From Ohessyouella blattaphilus (GTDB lineage Bacteria > Bacillota > Clostridia > Lachnospirales > Lachnospiraceae), in the NCBI RefSeq assembly GCF_024721265.1, contig NZ_JAMXOC010000014.1, positions 1 to 64,000 of the forward strand: 64,000 bases of DNA. Direction: 5' to 3'. Positions 51,106-60,661 of the stretch are shown here, piece by piece. Position numbers and translations under genes: made by a program. Positions within the stretch are counted from its first letter, which is position 1, and each line of letters starts with the position of its first letter. Below the pieces are notes generated by a model. It was not told the DNA's origin. It made no database searches and saw only the letters and a list, made by a program, of their open reading frames with translations.

Positions 51106-52401
51106 CTATTTTTCCACCAAGGCATCACAATTCTCGATGAATTTTTCTGGGGTAATATTACCCTGTGCCAAGTTTTGCTGCGCATCTACAATTTTTGTAA
51201 GCGTGTCCGAGTTTAACTTATCATCCCAAGATGTCCAAGCGGTCTTTGCGTCTGCGAACATCGGTTGTGTATCATAATATAACTGGGGCAAGCCATCAGG
51301 TAACTCTTCGTTAAATGGAGAAAAGATTTTTGCTTGCGTATAGCATGCGTCTGAGAAGTTTTCACACATATAGTCAAAGAATTCTTGCATGGTTTCATCA
51401 TAAGTTCCTTTGTTGAATCCTTCAGCAAATCCTGCATGAATCGGCACGTTCGTATCCATGTTTTCCATACCTTCTGTATCTGGTACTGGGAAGAAACCTA
51501 ATTTACCTTCTTTGTACATTTCATCGGCAAGATCAATATTACCTGAACCTGAGTAGAAAATTGCGCCTGTTCCGCCGTAGAATAGGTTACATGCTGAGGT
51601 ATAGTCTACACTTGCGAACCCTGGTTCAAAATAACCTTTGGTTCCTAAATCAGCAAGGAGGTTTACAGAGTATTTTGCGGATTCGTTTTCTGCAAAAGAG
51701 TCTGTTCCTGCCTGATAATCTTGAATAAATTCAGCACCGGTTACGCGCCATGGTGAAAATGACAAGTAGCGCATCAGCTGCCATGCATCAGAGCCACCTA
51801 CAACGACTGGAATTTCGCCGATGTCAGCTATCTTCTGGCAAGCCTCTTGGAACTCTTCCCACGTTGTCGGAGTATCTTTGATACCGGCTTCTTCGAAGAT
51901 ATCTGTACGATACATAAAGTACTCACAATATAGCCCTTGTGGGAATAGGTATAGGTTCCCATCATTGACATCTGTCAGAAAGTCCTTAACTGCTCCGTTC
52001 ATTTTCTCTGCATAGCCATTTCGCTCTAATTCGGCACCAACATCTACTAACGCATCAATATCTAAGCATGCTTGAGAAAGTGTTCCGTTAGGGCAACCAT
52101 AGATATCTGGAAGTGTGTTACTGTTAATGTACATTTGCAATTTTGTAAAATAATCTTGCATGTCATTAACTAGCTCGATTTCATAATCCAGTCCCTTCTC
52201 ATCACAGAAATTTTTCAATAAATAGTTAAACACTAAATATTGTTCTGTAGATTCCGTACCCTTTAGTAGCGCTGTGATTTTTGTTCTCTCGCCAGTGCTT
52301 CCTGACCCAGAGCCCTCTTCTTTTTTCTGTCCGCATCCAACAAGAAGCAACGATGTTACCAGTGTTAAGATGAGAACAAATGCTAAAATTTTTCTTTTCA
52401 T
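51106..52401 (-). CDS. CUT1 sugar-binding lipoprotein
   Basis: A 431-aa SBP_bac_1/8 type lipoprotein (lipobox LLLVGCGQ, Cys23). Features LPDIYGCPNGTLSQACLDIDALVDVG, YCEYFMYRTDIFEEAGIKDTPTTWEEFQEACQKIAD and FYGGTGAIFYSGSGNIDLAD. Receptor of the importer for the GH32 substrate, probably a fructo-oligosaccharide or modified fructoside. Preceded by its own promoter after the regulator's terminator. Confidence 0.92.
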   Translation of the reverse strand: MKRKILAFVLILTLVTSLLLVGCGQKKEEGSGSGSTGERTKITALLKGTESTEQYLVFNYLLKNFCDEKGLDYEIELVNDMQDYFTKLQMYINSNTLPDIYGCPNGTLSQACLDIDALVDVGAELERNGYAEKMNGAVKDFLTDVNDGNLYLFPQGLYCEYFMYRTDIFEEAGIKDTPTTWEEFQEACQKIADIGEIPVVVGGSDAWQLMRYLSFSPWRVTGAEFIQDYQAGTDSFAENESAKYSVNLLADLGTKGYFEPGFASVDYTSACNLFYGGTGAIFYSGSGNIDLADEMYKEGKLGFFPVPDTEGMENMDTNVPIHAGFAEGFNKGTYDETMQEFFDYMCENFSDACYTQAKIFSPFNEELPDGLPQLYYDTQPMFADAKTAWTSWDDKLNSDTLTKIVDAQQNLAQGNITPEKFIENCDALVEK

Positions 52402-52430
52402 TTCATTCCTCCCTTTTTCTATCTGCAGCT

Positions 52431-52460
52431 ATTATAATATGACGTTTTCCTCATTCTCAA
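52431..52460 (-). promoter_or_regulatory. Promoter of GH32 importer operon
   Basis: Minus-strand TTGAGA (52460-52455) and TATAAT (52436-52431), 18 bp apart, directly downstream of the preceding operon's terminator. The YesN-type protein encoded upstream would be the expected activator. Confidence 0.6.
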
Positions 52461-52463
52461 TCC

Positions 52464-52506
52464 AAAAAACAGTGTAAAATGTTAATTTTGCACACATTTA
52501 CACTGC
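52464..52506 (-). terminator. Terminator of kinase/regulator operon
   Basis: CAGTGTAAA... pairs with TTTACACTG (one bulge in the extended stem) and is followed on the minus strand by TTTTTT. Confidence 0.75.
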
Positions 52507-52569
52507 TTTCGTCTTTCTTTTTTATGATTTTTGTACGTTTTTTATAGTTTTGCCCAAATTTAACACTTC

Positions 52570-54213
52570 TCAACGAGACGTTGGATTGTCATTTTTCAGC
52601 GAATGATATCCCGTCTGTCGATATTCGTTAGGCGTCACGCCAAACTTCTTTTTGAACGCCTGGATGAAATAGCTGAAATCATTATAGCCGACCTTTTGCG
52701 CAATTTCGTACACTTTATACTGGTCTTCCATAATCATCTGACAAGCCTTCTCCATCCGCACGTCCACCAAGATTTTCAAAAAGCTCTGATTCGTGTATCG
52801 CTTTAATAACCGGCTAACATAGGTTCTACTCATGTGAAAATAATCAGCAAGCATGTCTAGGGTTAGGTTTTCCATGTAGTGTGTCCCGACATAAGAAATC
52901 ATGTCATTCACGATGTGCTGGTACCTGTCTTCTGTATCTTTGTTATTCTGGGTGGCCAGAAGGCTAAACCCTTTCGACAAGTATTGAACAATCTCATCGA
53001 TTGTTTTCGCATTACTAATCACTTTAATTCCATTTTGTAAGAAGGAATAGTCATACTCTCGTTCCTGTATTTCACATTTTACACGGCATAAAAAGGGATA
53101 CTGTAAACAGGATACTAGCAGATCCAGTGCCATATACTTACAGGCCGCTAAGTCGGATTCCTCCACTTGGAATATCTTTGCTAGTTCTTCGCATACTTCC
53201 ACTAGCTGCCCCGAATATATTTTCATAAACAGTCTTTGCTTTTTTCCCTCTGAAATACTGATGTTTCTGCTGGTCACCGCATCAAGATCGCGATATTGAA
53301 CGATGGTATTTTCACCTAAATAGATACTCTGGCTACACGCTGTGCACGCCTCTCTGTAAGCCTTAGAAATGTCTTCCGCAGCCGTCTCCACATCACTAAT
53401 ACCTATACAGAGCTTGTAACGAATTAACTTTTCTGCTACCGTTTTTAGTTTTTCTGACGCCTCGACGCTCCGTCTCATACAATCCATAGAGGACATGTCC
53501 TGAGGGAATAAGAGCACAAATCCAAATTTAAGATTCAAATCATCGTATTCACCGAGAACTTCTGAACTAAATTCGCCGAAAATTTCTTCCCCGATATTTA
53601 AGAATGCCAGCTGTTCCATCCAGTTGTTTTCTTCTCCTGAATGAGCATTTTCGCGAGTAATTGCTATACACACGTATTTTTCAATCTGTACTCCTACTGC
53701 CCGAATGCGTTCATTAAGCTCTGCTGAGGTACCAATTCTACCCTGAAGTAAATCGCTTATTAGCTTCGTACGTATATACGGTAACTCTGCTTCGAAGGTT
53801 TTCTGCAAATCTCGGTAGTAGCTCTGTACTTCGTTTTCCTTTCTTATCTCCTCGCATAACCGGCGTACTAGCTCATCTAGCTTACGGAAATTCATGGGTT
53901 TTAGCAGATAATCTGAGCCACCCACCCGAATAGCCTCCTGTACGTATTCAAAGCTATCGTACCCAGTAAGAAACACAATGCGCAAATGGGGATTGCTTTT
54001 CTTAGCTTCGGCGGCAAATGTTAGGCCATCCATTTTGGGCATTCGTATATCAGTAAACACAAGGTCTGGGTTCAGGATTTCTAATAGCTCTAGTCCCTCC
54101 TGACCATTCTGCGAAGTACCTACTACTTCACACCCGTATTCTTCCCATGGAAAAGAAGATAGACCATCCACTATCGTGTATTCATCATCAATTATCAGTA
54201 TCTTTACACTCAT
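52570..54213 (-). CDS. YesN-type response regulator, AraC output
   Basis: About 547 aa. Receiver (ILIIDDEYTIVDGL; phospho-Asp in LVFTDIRMPKMDG; K in LLKPMNFRKL), long linker and AraC HTH (about 440-545; YVGTHYMENLTLDMLADYFHMSRTYVSRLLKRYTNQSFLKIL... IAQKVGYNDFSYFIQAFKKKFGVTPNEYRQ). Start at ATG 54213 (GGGAGAAG upstream). It overlaps the kinase gene by 26 nt. Likely activates the GH32 importer operon. Confidence 0.92.
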   Translation of the reverse strand: MSVKILIIDDEYTIVDGLSSFPWEEYGCEVVGTSQNGQEGLELLEILNPDLVFTDIRMPKMDGLTFAAEAKKSNPHLRIVFLTGYDSFEYVQEAIRVGGSDYLLKPMNFRKLDELVRRLCEEIRKENEVQSYYRDLQKTFEAELPYIRTKLISDLLQGRIGTSAELNERIRAVGVQIEKYVCIAITRENAHSGEENNWMEQLAFLNIGEEIFGEFSSEVLGEYDDLNLKFGFVLLFPQDMSSMDCMRRSVEASEKLKTVAEKLIRYKLCIGISDVETAAEDISKAYREACTACSQSIYLGENTIVQYRDLDAVTSRNISISEGKKQRLFMKIYSGQLVEVCEELAKIFQVEESDLAACKYMALDLLVSCLQYPFLCRVKCEIQEREYDYSFLQNGIKVISNAKTIDEIVQYLSKGFSLLATQNNKDTEDRYQHIVNDMISYVGTHYMENLTLDMLADYFHMSRTYVSRLLKRYTNQSFLKILVDVRMEKACQMIMEDQYKVYEIAQKVGYNDFSYFIQAFKKKFGVTPNEYRQTGYHSLKNDNPTSR

Positions 54214-56017
54214 CTTCTTCTCCCTCACTAAAAAAATTGCAGATTGTATATAAATGTTGTTGGTCTTCTAAATGGGGAATCTTTAGGGTTACCGTAGTAC
54301 CTGCCCCTTCTTTCGACTCAATCTCCACACCGTATTCTTCACCGTATAAGAATTGAATCCTTTTGCTAACCGCATAAATGCCAAGATTTGTATGAAAGCG
54401 TTTCTGCTTAGCGGCCTCGTTCTCCTTCTCAGAAAATAGCTCCTCTATCCGCTCTTGCGAGATACCAACCCCATCATCTCTCACCATAATATGAATCGTC
54501 TTCTCGTATTCCTTTACAGAAATTAGGAGAGAGGTACCGCTTTGACCATTATCTAACCCGTGAATAATTGCATTTTCAACAATAGGCTGAACCACTAGCT
54601 TTGGTATCAGCTGATCCAGTAAGCTCTCATCTATATCGTAATATATTGTAAAATAGTCATGAAAACGTACTTGCTGGATATGAAGATAGTTCTTCACATA
54701 ATCCAATTCCTGACCAAGAGTAATGAGGCTTTGTTTATTATTGATGCTCTCTCGTAACAGATCACTGATTGCGGATACCAAATCGCAAATTTCTCTTTCT
54801 CCCTTTTTAAAAGCCATCCAGTTAATAGCATCTAAAGTATTATACAGAAAATGTGGATTCATCTGAGACTGGAGCGTCTTGTATTCCATCTCTCTTTTTA
54901 AGATTTCCGCTTGCGTCACTTTCTGCATTAGCACCTGAATATCTTCGATTGCTGTGTTAAAAACTTCGTTCATCTTGCCAATCTCATCTTCTCTATCCAC
55001 CGATAAGCGAACATCAAAATCACCGGTTGAAAATTGGGCTAGTGCGTCAGCCGTCTCACTAATTGGCGAAGTAAGGCTCTTGGCAATCTTAGAAATCAGG
55101 ATGATTCCTCCAATCAGTGCCACTAGAAGTAGTAACACCGATGCGTAGCGAAGGCCTGCTAGTTCTTTCTGTATGTATGTCAGAGGAATAACACCCATGC
55201 AGTTCCAACCAACAATCGAAGAATGTACGTAAAAGACTTCGCACTCCGTTCCACTATCTAAGCGGTACCGAAACCTGCCATCAGCTCCGTTTTCACCTTG
55301 CATCTTCTGAATCAGTTTTTCATCTACTAGGCCGCCACTAGCTAGTAGCTCTCCCTTGTAGAGAATAGACATCGTTCCGCCACTATCGAAGTTAATGCCA
55401 GAAGCCATTTTCTCGATATAACTGCGCTTAAGTCCTACGCGGATATACCCAAGGACCTTATACGTTTGCAAATCCTTGACTTGTTTTAGAAGATGCACAG
55501 AATCCGATTGCTCGTCTTCGCTAATGAGAACCCATTTTCCCTTTGCTTCATCAGCCGTCAGCAGTAGACGTTCTTCATCTGGAATTTCTGGTTTTTCTGA
55601 CCAAATCGAATAGTAGTAGTTCGTGCCATTTATCCCGTATAATTCGATATCGTTCATGGTAACACTACTATATTCCTTTAGCATGATACGTTGGATTTGC
55701 TGATCCTGTGTGTAGAAGGGATTTTCTGACTGATAATTAGCATCTTCCGCTGGATTAAGTGTCATCTGGATTGTCGGGTTGCAGGCAATCATCTCAATTT
55801 TATTTATATTCTGCTCCATAAAGTAATCAAGCGAATTAACAAACTGCTCAACGGTCTCTTTAGCTTGCCCCATGGTCTTTTCTTCGATTATCCTAGATGA
55901 ATAGAGATAAAGACCGACTTCCAAAAGGAGCACAAGTGGAATTAGAACAACTAAAAAACCTAGTATAAGTTGAATCCGAATACTTTTTTTCCTTGTTCTA
56001 CTTAACTTTGCAAACAT
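54188..56017 (-). CDS. YesM-type sensor histidine kinase
   Basis: About 609 aa: helix about 15-35, extracytoplasmic sensor with dCache-like features (IEKMASGINFDSGGTMSILYKGELLASGG; YVHSSIVGWNCMGVIP), second helix about 290-310, HAMP (SLTSPISETADALAQFSTGDFDVRLSVDREDEIG), His box LQSQMNPHFLYNTLDAINWMA, HATPase QPIVENAIIHGL and RDDGVGIS. I prefer ATG 56017 (AAAGGAA upstream) to the ATG at 56062. Senses an extracellular sugar for the paired regulator. Confidence 0.9.
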   Translation of the reverse strand: MFAKLSRTRKKSIRIQLILGFLVVLIPLVLLLEVGLYLYSSRIIEEKTMGQAKETVEQFVNSLDYFMEQNINKIEMIACNPTIQMTLNPAEDANYQSENPFYTQDQQIQRIMLKEYSSVTMNDIELYGINGTNYYYSIWSEKPEIPDEERLLLTADEAKGKWVLISEDEQSDSVHLLKQVKDLQTYKVLGYIRVGLKRSYIEKMASGINFDSGGTMSILYKGELLASGGLVDEKLIQKMQGENGADGRFRYRLDSGTECEVFYVHSSIVGWNCMGVIPLTYIQKELAGLRYASVLLLLVALIGGIILISKIAKSLTSPISETADALAQFSTGDFDVRLSVDREDEIGKMNEVFNTAIEDIQVLMQKVTQAEILKREMEYKTLQSQMNPHFLYNTLDAINWMAFKKGEREICDLVSAISDLLRESINNKQSLITLGQELDYVKNYLHIQQVRFHDYFTIYYDIDESLLDQLIPKLVVQPIVENAIIHGLDNGQSGTSLLISVKEYEKTIHIMVRDDGVGISQERIEELFSEKENEAAKQKRFHTNLGIYAVSKRIQFLYGEEYGVEIESKEGAGTTVTLKIPHLEDQQHLYTICNFFSEGEEDECKDTDN

Positions 56018-56107
56018 AACATCAGAGTTTCCTTTCTGTTTAATGTCATGATTATAATGCATTCATTAATAACCTTCAAATATTATTTTGAGATTGTGCC
56101 TATGAAA

Positions 56108-56180
56108 TATAAAAAAGACCCTATGCCAGAGTGAGAGTGAGATGCGTTAACATCCCTCTCCACTGCTTGACATAGAGCCT
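56108..56180 (-). terminator. Terminator of 395-aa orphan gene
   Basis: An imperfect long hairpin (CTATGtCA...TGgCATAG core) followed on the minus strand by TTTTTT, downstream of the 395-aa gene. The rest of 56018-56333 holds no gene. Confidence 0.5.
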
Positions 56181-56333
56181 AAAAATGTGTGTAAACATCC
56201 TTCATAACGTTTAACGTAGAGTCGTTTCTTATTTTTTATTTGAAAATCGAATCTAAAATGGTTTTATAGCCGCTAGTCCTCGACAGAAAAAAGCTACACC
56301 GAATATAAATACGCGGGTTTATATACCTCTCCC

Positions 56334-57521
56334 CTAATTTGCAATAAGATAAATATTATCCTTATCAAAGCCTATCTGCGAGGTATGATTATAAATATTA
56401 ATCATATCATTCATTTTCTCTTCGAATACGCCTATACACGGATTTCCTAATGTCGCAAAATCGCCAACCGATTTATTCATACGCCCCTCTGCATCACCTT
56501 TCAATTTTTCTCCAGTGCTTTGCAATAATTCATCAAGATTCCCTTTCTTAACAAACGGAACTTTTTCCAACATTTTCCCTGCTGCTTCTCCTGTGTGTCC
56601 AAGCCCTTTTAGCAAATTCACATCCAAAGCAGAATGGCTTAATTTCTCTAAATAAATAGAACACTTTCCAAACGTGTCTCTATAGGTTTCGGCTAATACA
56701 TGCACTTCGTTTTTAATTCCCGAAATATACCCTTCCTTAAAATTACCACTAAGCATAATTTCAATAAGTGACGCTAGCGAGAAGGCATAAAGAGATAACC
56801 GGTAGTATTTAAATTGTTTCGCAAAATCATCAAGCACTGCGTTTACTTTCGCTTGATTTACTACCATTCGCCTTGCTCCATATACTTCGTTTACTTTTTT
56901 CTGGTAGGCAATTATATTTTTCCTAGCTGTACGCTGAATATCTAACACCATTTTATGGTTGCTATTTACAAACTGCTCATTATTCCAATTTGATTTATAC
57001 TTCAAAATGATATTCAAAAGAGTCTCAACATCAGCTTCTATTTCTGACTCTTTCTCAATCTCCAAGAAAGATATTATCTGCTTACACATTTCTGAGATGT
57101 CATTAAGCTGTCGTTCAATTGAAGCTAACGCCGCGGCCATCATCAGTGTCGCTGGATCTATCGGCATTGCGGTGGATGTTGTTACTGTTTGCGTCCCCGC
57201 TTCTTTCAACTGTAAAAATTTAGACTTGTTATCTGCCGTCTTAAACGCACCCCAAAAATTGCCATTTTTAGCCGTCTTCAGAACATCTCCCACCTGTTGG
57301 TTCGCCAATCTATATAGCCCATCCGTACTCACAGTGGTTGTCTGCGTTATTGTACGCAAAGCCGGGATGAGTGATGATACACCCACACCTAATGTAGCAA
57401 GTTCCGCTATCGGAATACATGTCGTCTCTTCAGGTCTCAAACTCGCCCGCGCATCAAATAATAACCCTTCTGTTATTTCTACTAAATCTAATGATTCGTT
57501 ATTATTAACAATGTCTCCCAC
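56334..57521 (-). CDS. Orphan 395-aa protein, unknown function
   Basis: I do not recognise this family. The N-terminal part (25-120) is Thr-rich (RTITQTTTVSTDGLYRLANQQ; TQTVTTSTAMPIDPATLMMAAALASIERQLNDI). The centre (130-270) is helical and coiled-coil-like (FLEIEKESEIEADVETLLNIILKYKSNWNN... YQKKVNEVYGARRMVVNQAKVNAVLDDFAKQFKYYRLSLYAFSLASLIEIMLSG). The C-terminus is mixed. No signal peptide, no Walker motifs, no evident catalytic set. Start supported by GAACGGAGGAAGTAG. Next to a frameshifted UDG-like gene in an islet between two sugar loci, so a defence or stress role is conceivable but unsupported. Confidence 0.7.
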   Translation of the reverse strand: MGDIVNNNESLDLVEITEGLLFDARASLRPEETTCIPIAELATLGVGVSSLIPALRTITQTTTVSTDGLYRLANQQVGDVLKTAKNGNFWGAFKTADNKSKFLQLKEAGTQTVTTSTAMPIDPATLMMAAALASIERQLNDISEMCKQIISFLEIEKESEIEADVETLLNIILKYKSNWNNEQFVNSNHKMVLDIQRTARKNIIAYQKKVNEVYGARRMVVNQAKVNAVLDDFAKQFKYYRLSLYAFSLASLIEIMLSGNFKEGYISGIKNEVHVLAETYRDTFGKCSIYLEKLSHSALDVNLLKGLGHTGEAAGKMLEKVPFVKKGNLDELLQSTGEKLKGDAEGRMNKSVGDFATLGNPCIGVFEEKMNDMINIYNHTSQIGFDKDNIYLIAN

Positions 57522-57548
57522 ACTACTTCCTCCGTTCCTATTTATAGT

Positions 57549-58243
57549 TTATAAATTCTTGTTTCTAGATGACTCATATTTTTCTGCAAATTCTTCGATA
57601 TACTCTTCATCAGTAACATTGTATTTTCCAAATACTGAGGGATGGCGAAAAGGAAAAGCCACTTTAAAGCGCGTGCCCTTTCCTATAAAACAGCCCTCTT
57701 TTTCGCTCTGCTTGTAAGCGTTACCGGCAGCATTTCTCCACCTCACCTTACTACTCGGCTCAAGATTAAATATTACTTGCTTAACAAATATATCATATGT
57801 CCCAAGGCAAACTATTATTTCAGGATTAATTTTAGCAATCTGATTTCTTATATATTTTTGAACTTACATACGTACTCTTTTACATCTGCGATATTTGTCC
57901 TTCCAGCGCCACTTGTCTTCTTTAGATTGATATATGCAACATGTTTTAAAGCCTCAGCATCTTCTAGATCATTTCTATTGCTTGCCACTTTGTACATTCG
58001 TGCTAAACGCCTCTTTATAGCAGCGTTTTTAAAGCCATCACCTTTTCCCTTTGCAGTATCTCTATATGATTCAATTTGATCAATAACACCGTCACTTACT
58101 GTATCATTGGCTTCTTTAAGAACAAATAGAATCTTATGATCGTAGCACTTTGGTTCAACAATCCCATCTACGTTAAAGGTATTTTTATTATAAACATCGG
58201 CTATTTTTTGTTCTTCAAACCATTCTCTCATTTGCTCGTCCAT
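57549..58243 (-). pseudogene. UDG-fold-like gene, frameshifted
   Basis: The first part from 58243 (MDEQMREWFEEQK... ILFVLKEAND, then AYINLKKTSGAGRT) ends at 57848. In another frame the chain continues NPEIIVCLGTYDIF... and ends with VAFPFRHPSVFGKYN. Joined, this is about 231 aa with the same motif order as the protein at 26860-27468: ILKEPN, NPK-VVTCLGNYD, YHP. One extra A in the A5 run (T5 at 57855-57859 on the plus strand) restores a single frame. Either an inactivated gene or a homopolymer error. Confidence 0.65.
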
Positions 58244-58480
58244 CTATTTTCCCCTTTCCGTTTTTGCATACGAGAAATCAAATACATATTTCAACCCAAA
58301 CACGCACTTGAAAATGAGCCACTCTCGTGCCACCTCCAAACCATGCTTTACGAACTATCCTAATAGTATCATGCTTTCGTTAAAATGTTAACTCTACGAT
58401 ATGTCTTCTTTTCGCCACACCCATCCGTATATTCTATGGATTACAATGGGCTTTTAATCTCCGCAAATGCTATTATTTGC
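58244..58480. other. Gene-free upstream region
   Basis: Between the UDG-like gene start and the beta-galactosidase terminator. It contains the ribosome site of the UDG-like gene and a small GCAAAT/ATTTGC palindrome near 58463-58480. I see no ORF with a credible start or RNA gene. Confidence 0.5.
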
Positions 58481-58530
58481 AAAGAAATCGCCAGAGTACA
58501 AACCCCTGGCGATTTCTTTGTTTTTAGATT
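58481..58530. terminator. Terminator after beta-galactosidase
   Basis: AAAGAAATCGCCAG (58481-58494) pairs perfectly with CTGGCGATTTCTTT (58506-58519). A T-rich tract follows on the plus strand and TTTCTTTG on the minus strand, so it may work in both directions. Confidence 0.75.
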
Positions 58531-58589
58531 TTTTCTTTAATTACTTTTTTAGTCATTTTCCATTTTTATTAATATACGACCAATATGTC

Positions 58590-60641
58590 TTAACAAAATA
58601 CTCTTGTTTCATAAGCTTGTAGCATAATCTTTCCCGCTACTTCTTCTTTTGTATCCATATCTACCAAACTAGACTTCAGATTAATGACCTGTTCTTCTGC
58701 TGCAAAATTTAGCACAATATAATATTCTACACCGTCTTTTTTTCGTACCACTATTTCACACGATTCAGGTAATTCAATTAGAGACGCGTAAGGCGATAGT
58801 ACCCCCGTATAATCCATAAGTTCTTTAGTGTTTTCCCGAGTAAATGTTCCGCCAAAGTGCAACACTTTCCCTTTTCCTTCTTTTCGTTCGATTAATGCCG
58901 AACTTCCTGAATAATAATTGTTCTCATAAACTGCTAGAACCTGGGCATCCGGAGATGCGACCTCAAGAATATCATTAAAAACTCCTGTGTCTACCGACTT
59001 ATCTCCCCATACCATAGTCACAGCTTTATCTGCTGGGCCAACAAAAGTATATTCTCTTACATTCGTTCCCGTAAGACTAGCTAATAACCCTGGCATCGGT
59101 GTCATTACACATTGACCATTTTCATCCTTTTGTCCCGTTCTACTTCCGAGAACGAGGATGCCCCCGTTTTGCACATATGTCTCAAGCGTATGTACCTTCT
59201 TTTCATTCAAAATCAGAGCATGAGGATAAATCAGCACTGAATACTTTGCTAACTCTTCCCATTGAGTCTCATCCGTTATGTTAAATATATCCATTGGGGT
59301 GTGGTTAATTTGGAATGCCACAAAGATTTCCTTCTCGCTCTGTTTTTTTAGTCGCTTATGCCACACATCCACTTGCGAATCCCAGGTATTGTCATAATCC
59401 TGAAGCATAGCCACAGATGCCTGATACTCAGCACCTACCATTTCACCAATCGCCTTGGTTCGCTCCCATATCTGTCGTACTTCTGTTAACTTCCGATTGT
59501 CTCGATTGTCGTAATCCAATATCCCGTGCCAGTATATTTCCGTCCCCACAGTTGCGGTGCGCCATCTGAAAAAACTCACATAATCCGCTCCGTGTGCAAT
59601 ACTCTGCATGGCCCAAAGCATCATTTGTCCTGGCTTAGGAGCCGGTGCTTCCATTCTCGTATTCCACCCGTTCGCCCCTGACTGCTGCTCCATAATGCCA
59701 AAATGGGGACAAATTGAACGCACTTCCATTAGATTGCGACTCCATTTCCGATCGTTTAAGTCATCACTATTTAGTGGATTTTCCTCCAAGCAAAACGCAA
59801 AGTTAGGGTAAGAGTCATAAGTATATACATCTAAACATTGATCTTGCATTTTGTGGTTATCGAGATTTCCAAACATGCCATTGGTTGTAATAAAGTCATC
59901 TGCCTTTTTGTACTTTCTGATAATATCACTTTGCATTTTACAAAAAGCAATGGCACTTTCCGAAACAAAGCGAATATAATCCAATGTTTGATGAGGATTT
60001 GTAGAATTGTGAATTGTCGTACGGGGTACATAGATTTCTTCCCATGCATTATAGGTCTGATTCCAGACAATCGTCCCCCACGCTGTATTTAGTTTTTCTA
60101 ACGACAAGTACTTTTTTTTCAAAAATTCACGAAACGCCAACGTGTCGCTCTCAGAATAAAACTCATCCACCTCACAATTCAATTCATTATCTATTTGCCA
60201 GCCTATGATTGCTGGATGCGCTCCATAATGTGCCGCCATCTTATCCACAATCCGCGCTGAAAGCTCTTGATATATCTTAGAATTGTAGTTATAATGCCGT
60301 CTCATTCCGTGATAAAAAGGACTGCCATCCATTCGGCAATTCAGTACTTCAGGATATTTCTCCGTTAGCCAGACTGGTGGTGTGGCGGTGGGTGTTCCCA
60401 ATATCACTTTCATTCCTTCATCTACTGCTATTTCCATAAACTTATCGAAAAACTCAAAGTTAAATACTCCTTCTTGAGGCTCAAATTTATTCCATGCAAA
60501 TTCAGCAATACGAATCGTGAAGATGCCGTTTTCCTTCATTCTACGCAAATCTTCTCCCCAGAGCTTTGAGTCCCAATGCTCTGGATAGTAACAAGTTCCT
60601 AGTTCCATTTGATTCCATTTATACGTCTGTGCTTTTCTCAT
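58590..60641 (-). CDS. GH42 beta-galactosidase
   Basis: A 683-aa GH42 enzyme. N-terminal TIM barrel (GTCYYPEHWDSKLWGEDLRRMKENGIFTIRIAEFAW, 15-50); acid/base E153 in WQIDNELNC; nucleophile E318 in FGIMEQQSGANGW. Trimerisation/glutamine-amidotransferase-like middle domain (about 395-600) and C-terminal beta domain. No signal peptide; cytoplasmic. Hydrolyses terminal beta-galactosides brought in by the importer whose last gene lies at the window end. Follows the YesM-type kinase by 20 nt in the same direction. Confidence 0.94.
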   Translation of the reverse strand: MRKAQTYKWNQMELGTCYYPEHWDSKLWGEDLRRMKENGIFTIRIAEFAWNKFEPQEGVFNFEFFDKFMEIAVDEGMKVILGTPTATPPVWLTEKYPEVLNCRMDGSPFYHGMRRHYNYNSKIYQELSARIVDKMAAHYGAHPAIIGWQIDNELNCEVDEFYSESDTLAFREFLKKKYLSLEKLNTAWGTIVWNQTYNAWEEIYVPRTTIHNSTNPHQTLDYIRFVSESAIAFCKMQSDIIRKYKKADDFITTNGMFGNLDNHKMQDQCLDVYTYDSYPNFAFCLEENPLNSDDLNDRKWSRNLMEVRSICPHFGIMEQQSGANGWNTRMEAPAPKPGQMMLWAMQSIAHGADYVSFFRWRTATVGTEIYWHGILDYDNRDNRKLTEVRQIWERTKAIGEMVGAEYQASVAMLQDYDNTWDSQVDVWHKRLKKQSEKEIFVAFQINHTPMDIFNITDETQWEELAKYSVLIYPHALILNEKKVHTLETYVQNGGILVLGSRTGQKDENGQCVMTPMPGLLASLTGTNVREYTFVGPADKAVTMVWGDKSVDTGVFNDILEVASPDAQVLAVYENNYYSGSSALIERKEGKGKVLHFGGTFTRENTKELMDYTGVLSPYASLIELPESCEIVVRKKDGVEYYIVLNFAAEEQVINLKSSLVDMDTKEEVAGKIMLQAYETRVFC

Positions 60642-60661
60642 TCTAATGCTTCCTGCCTTTC

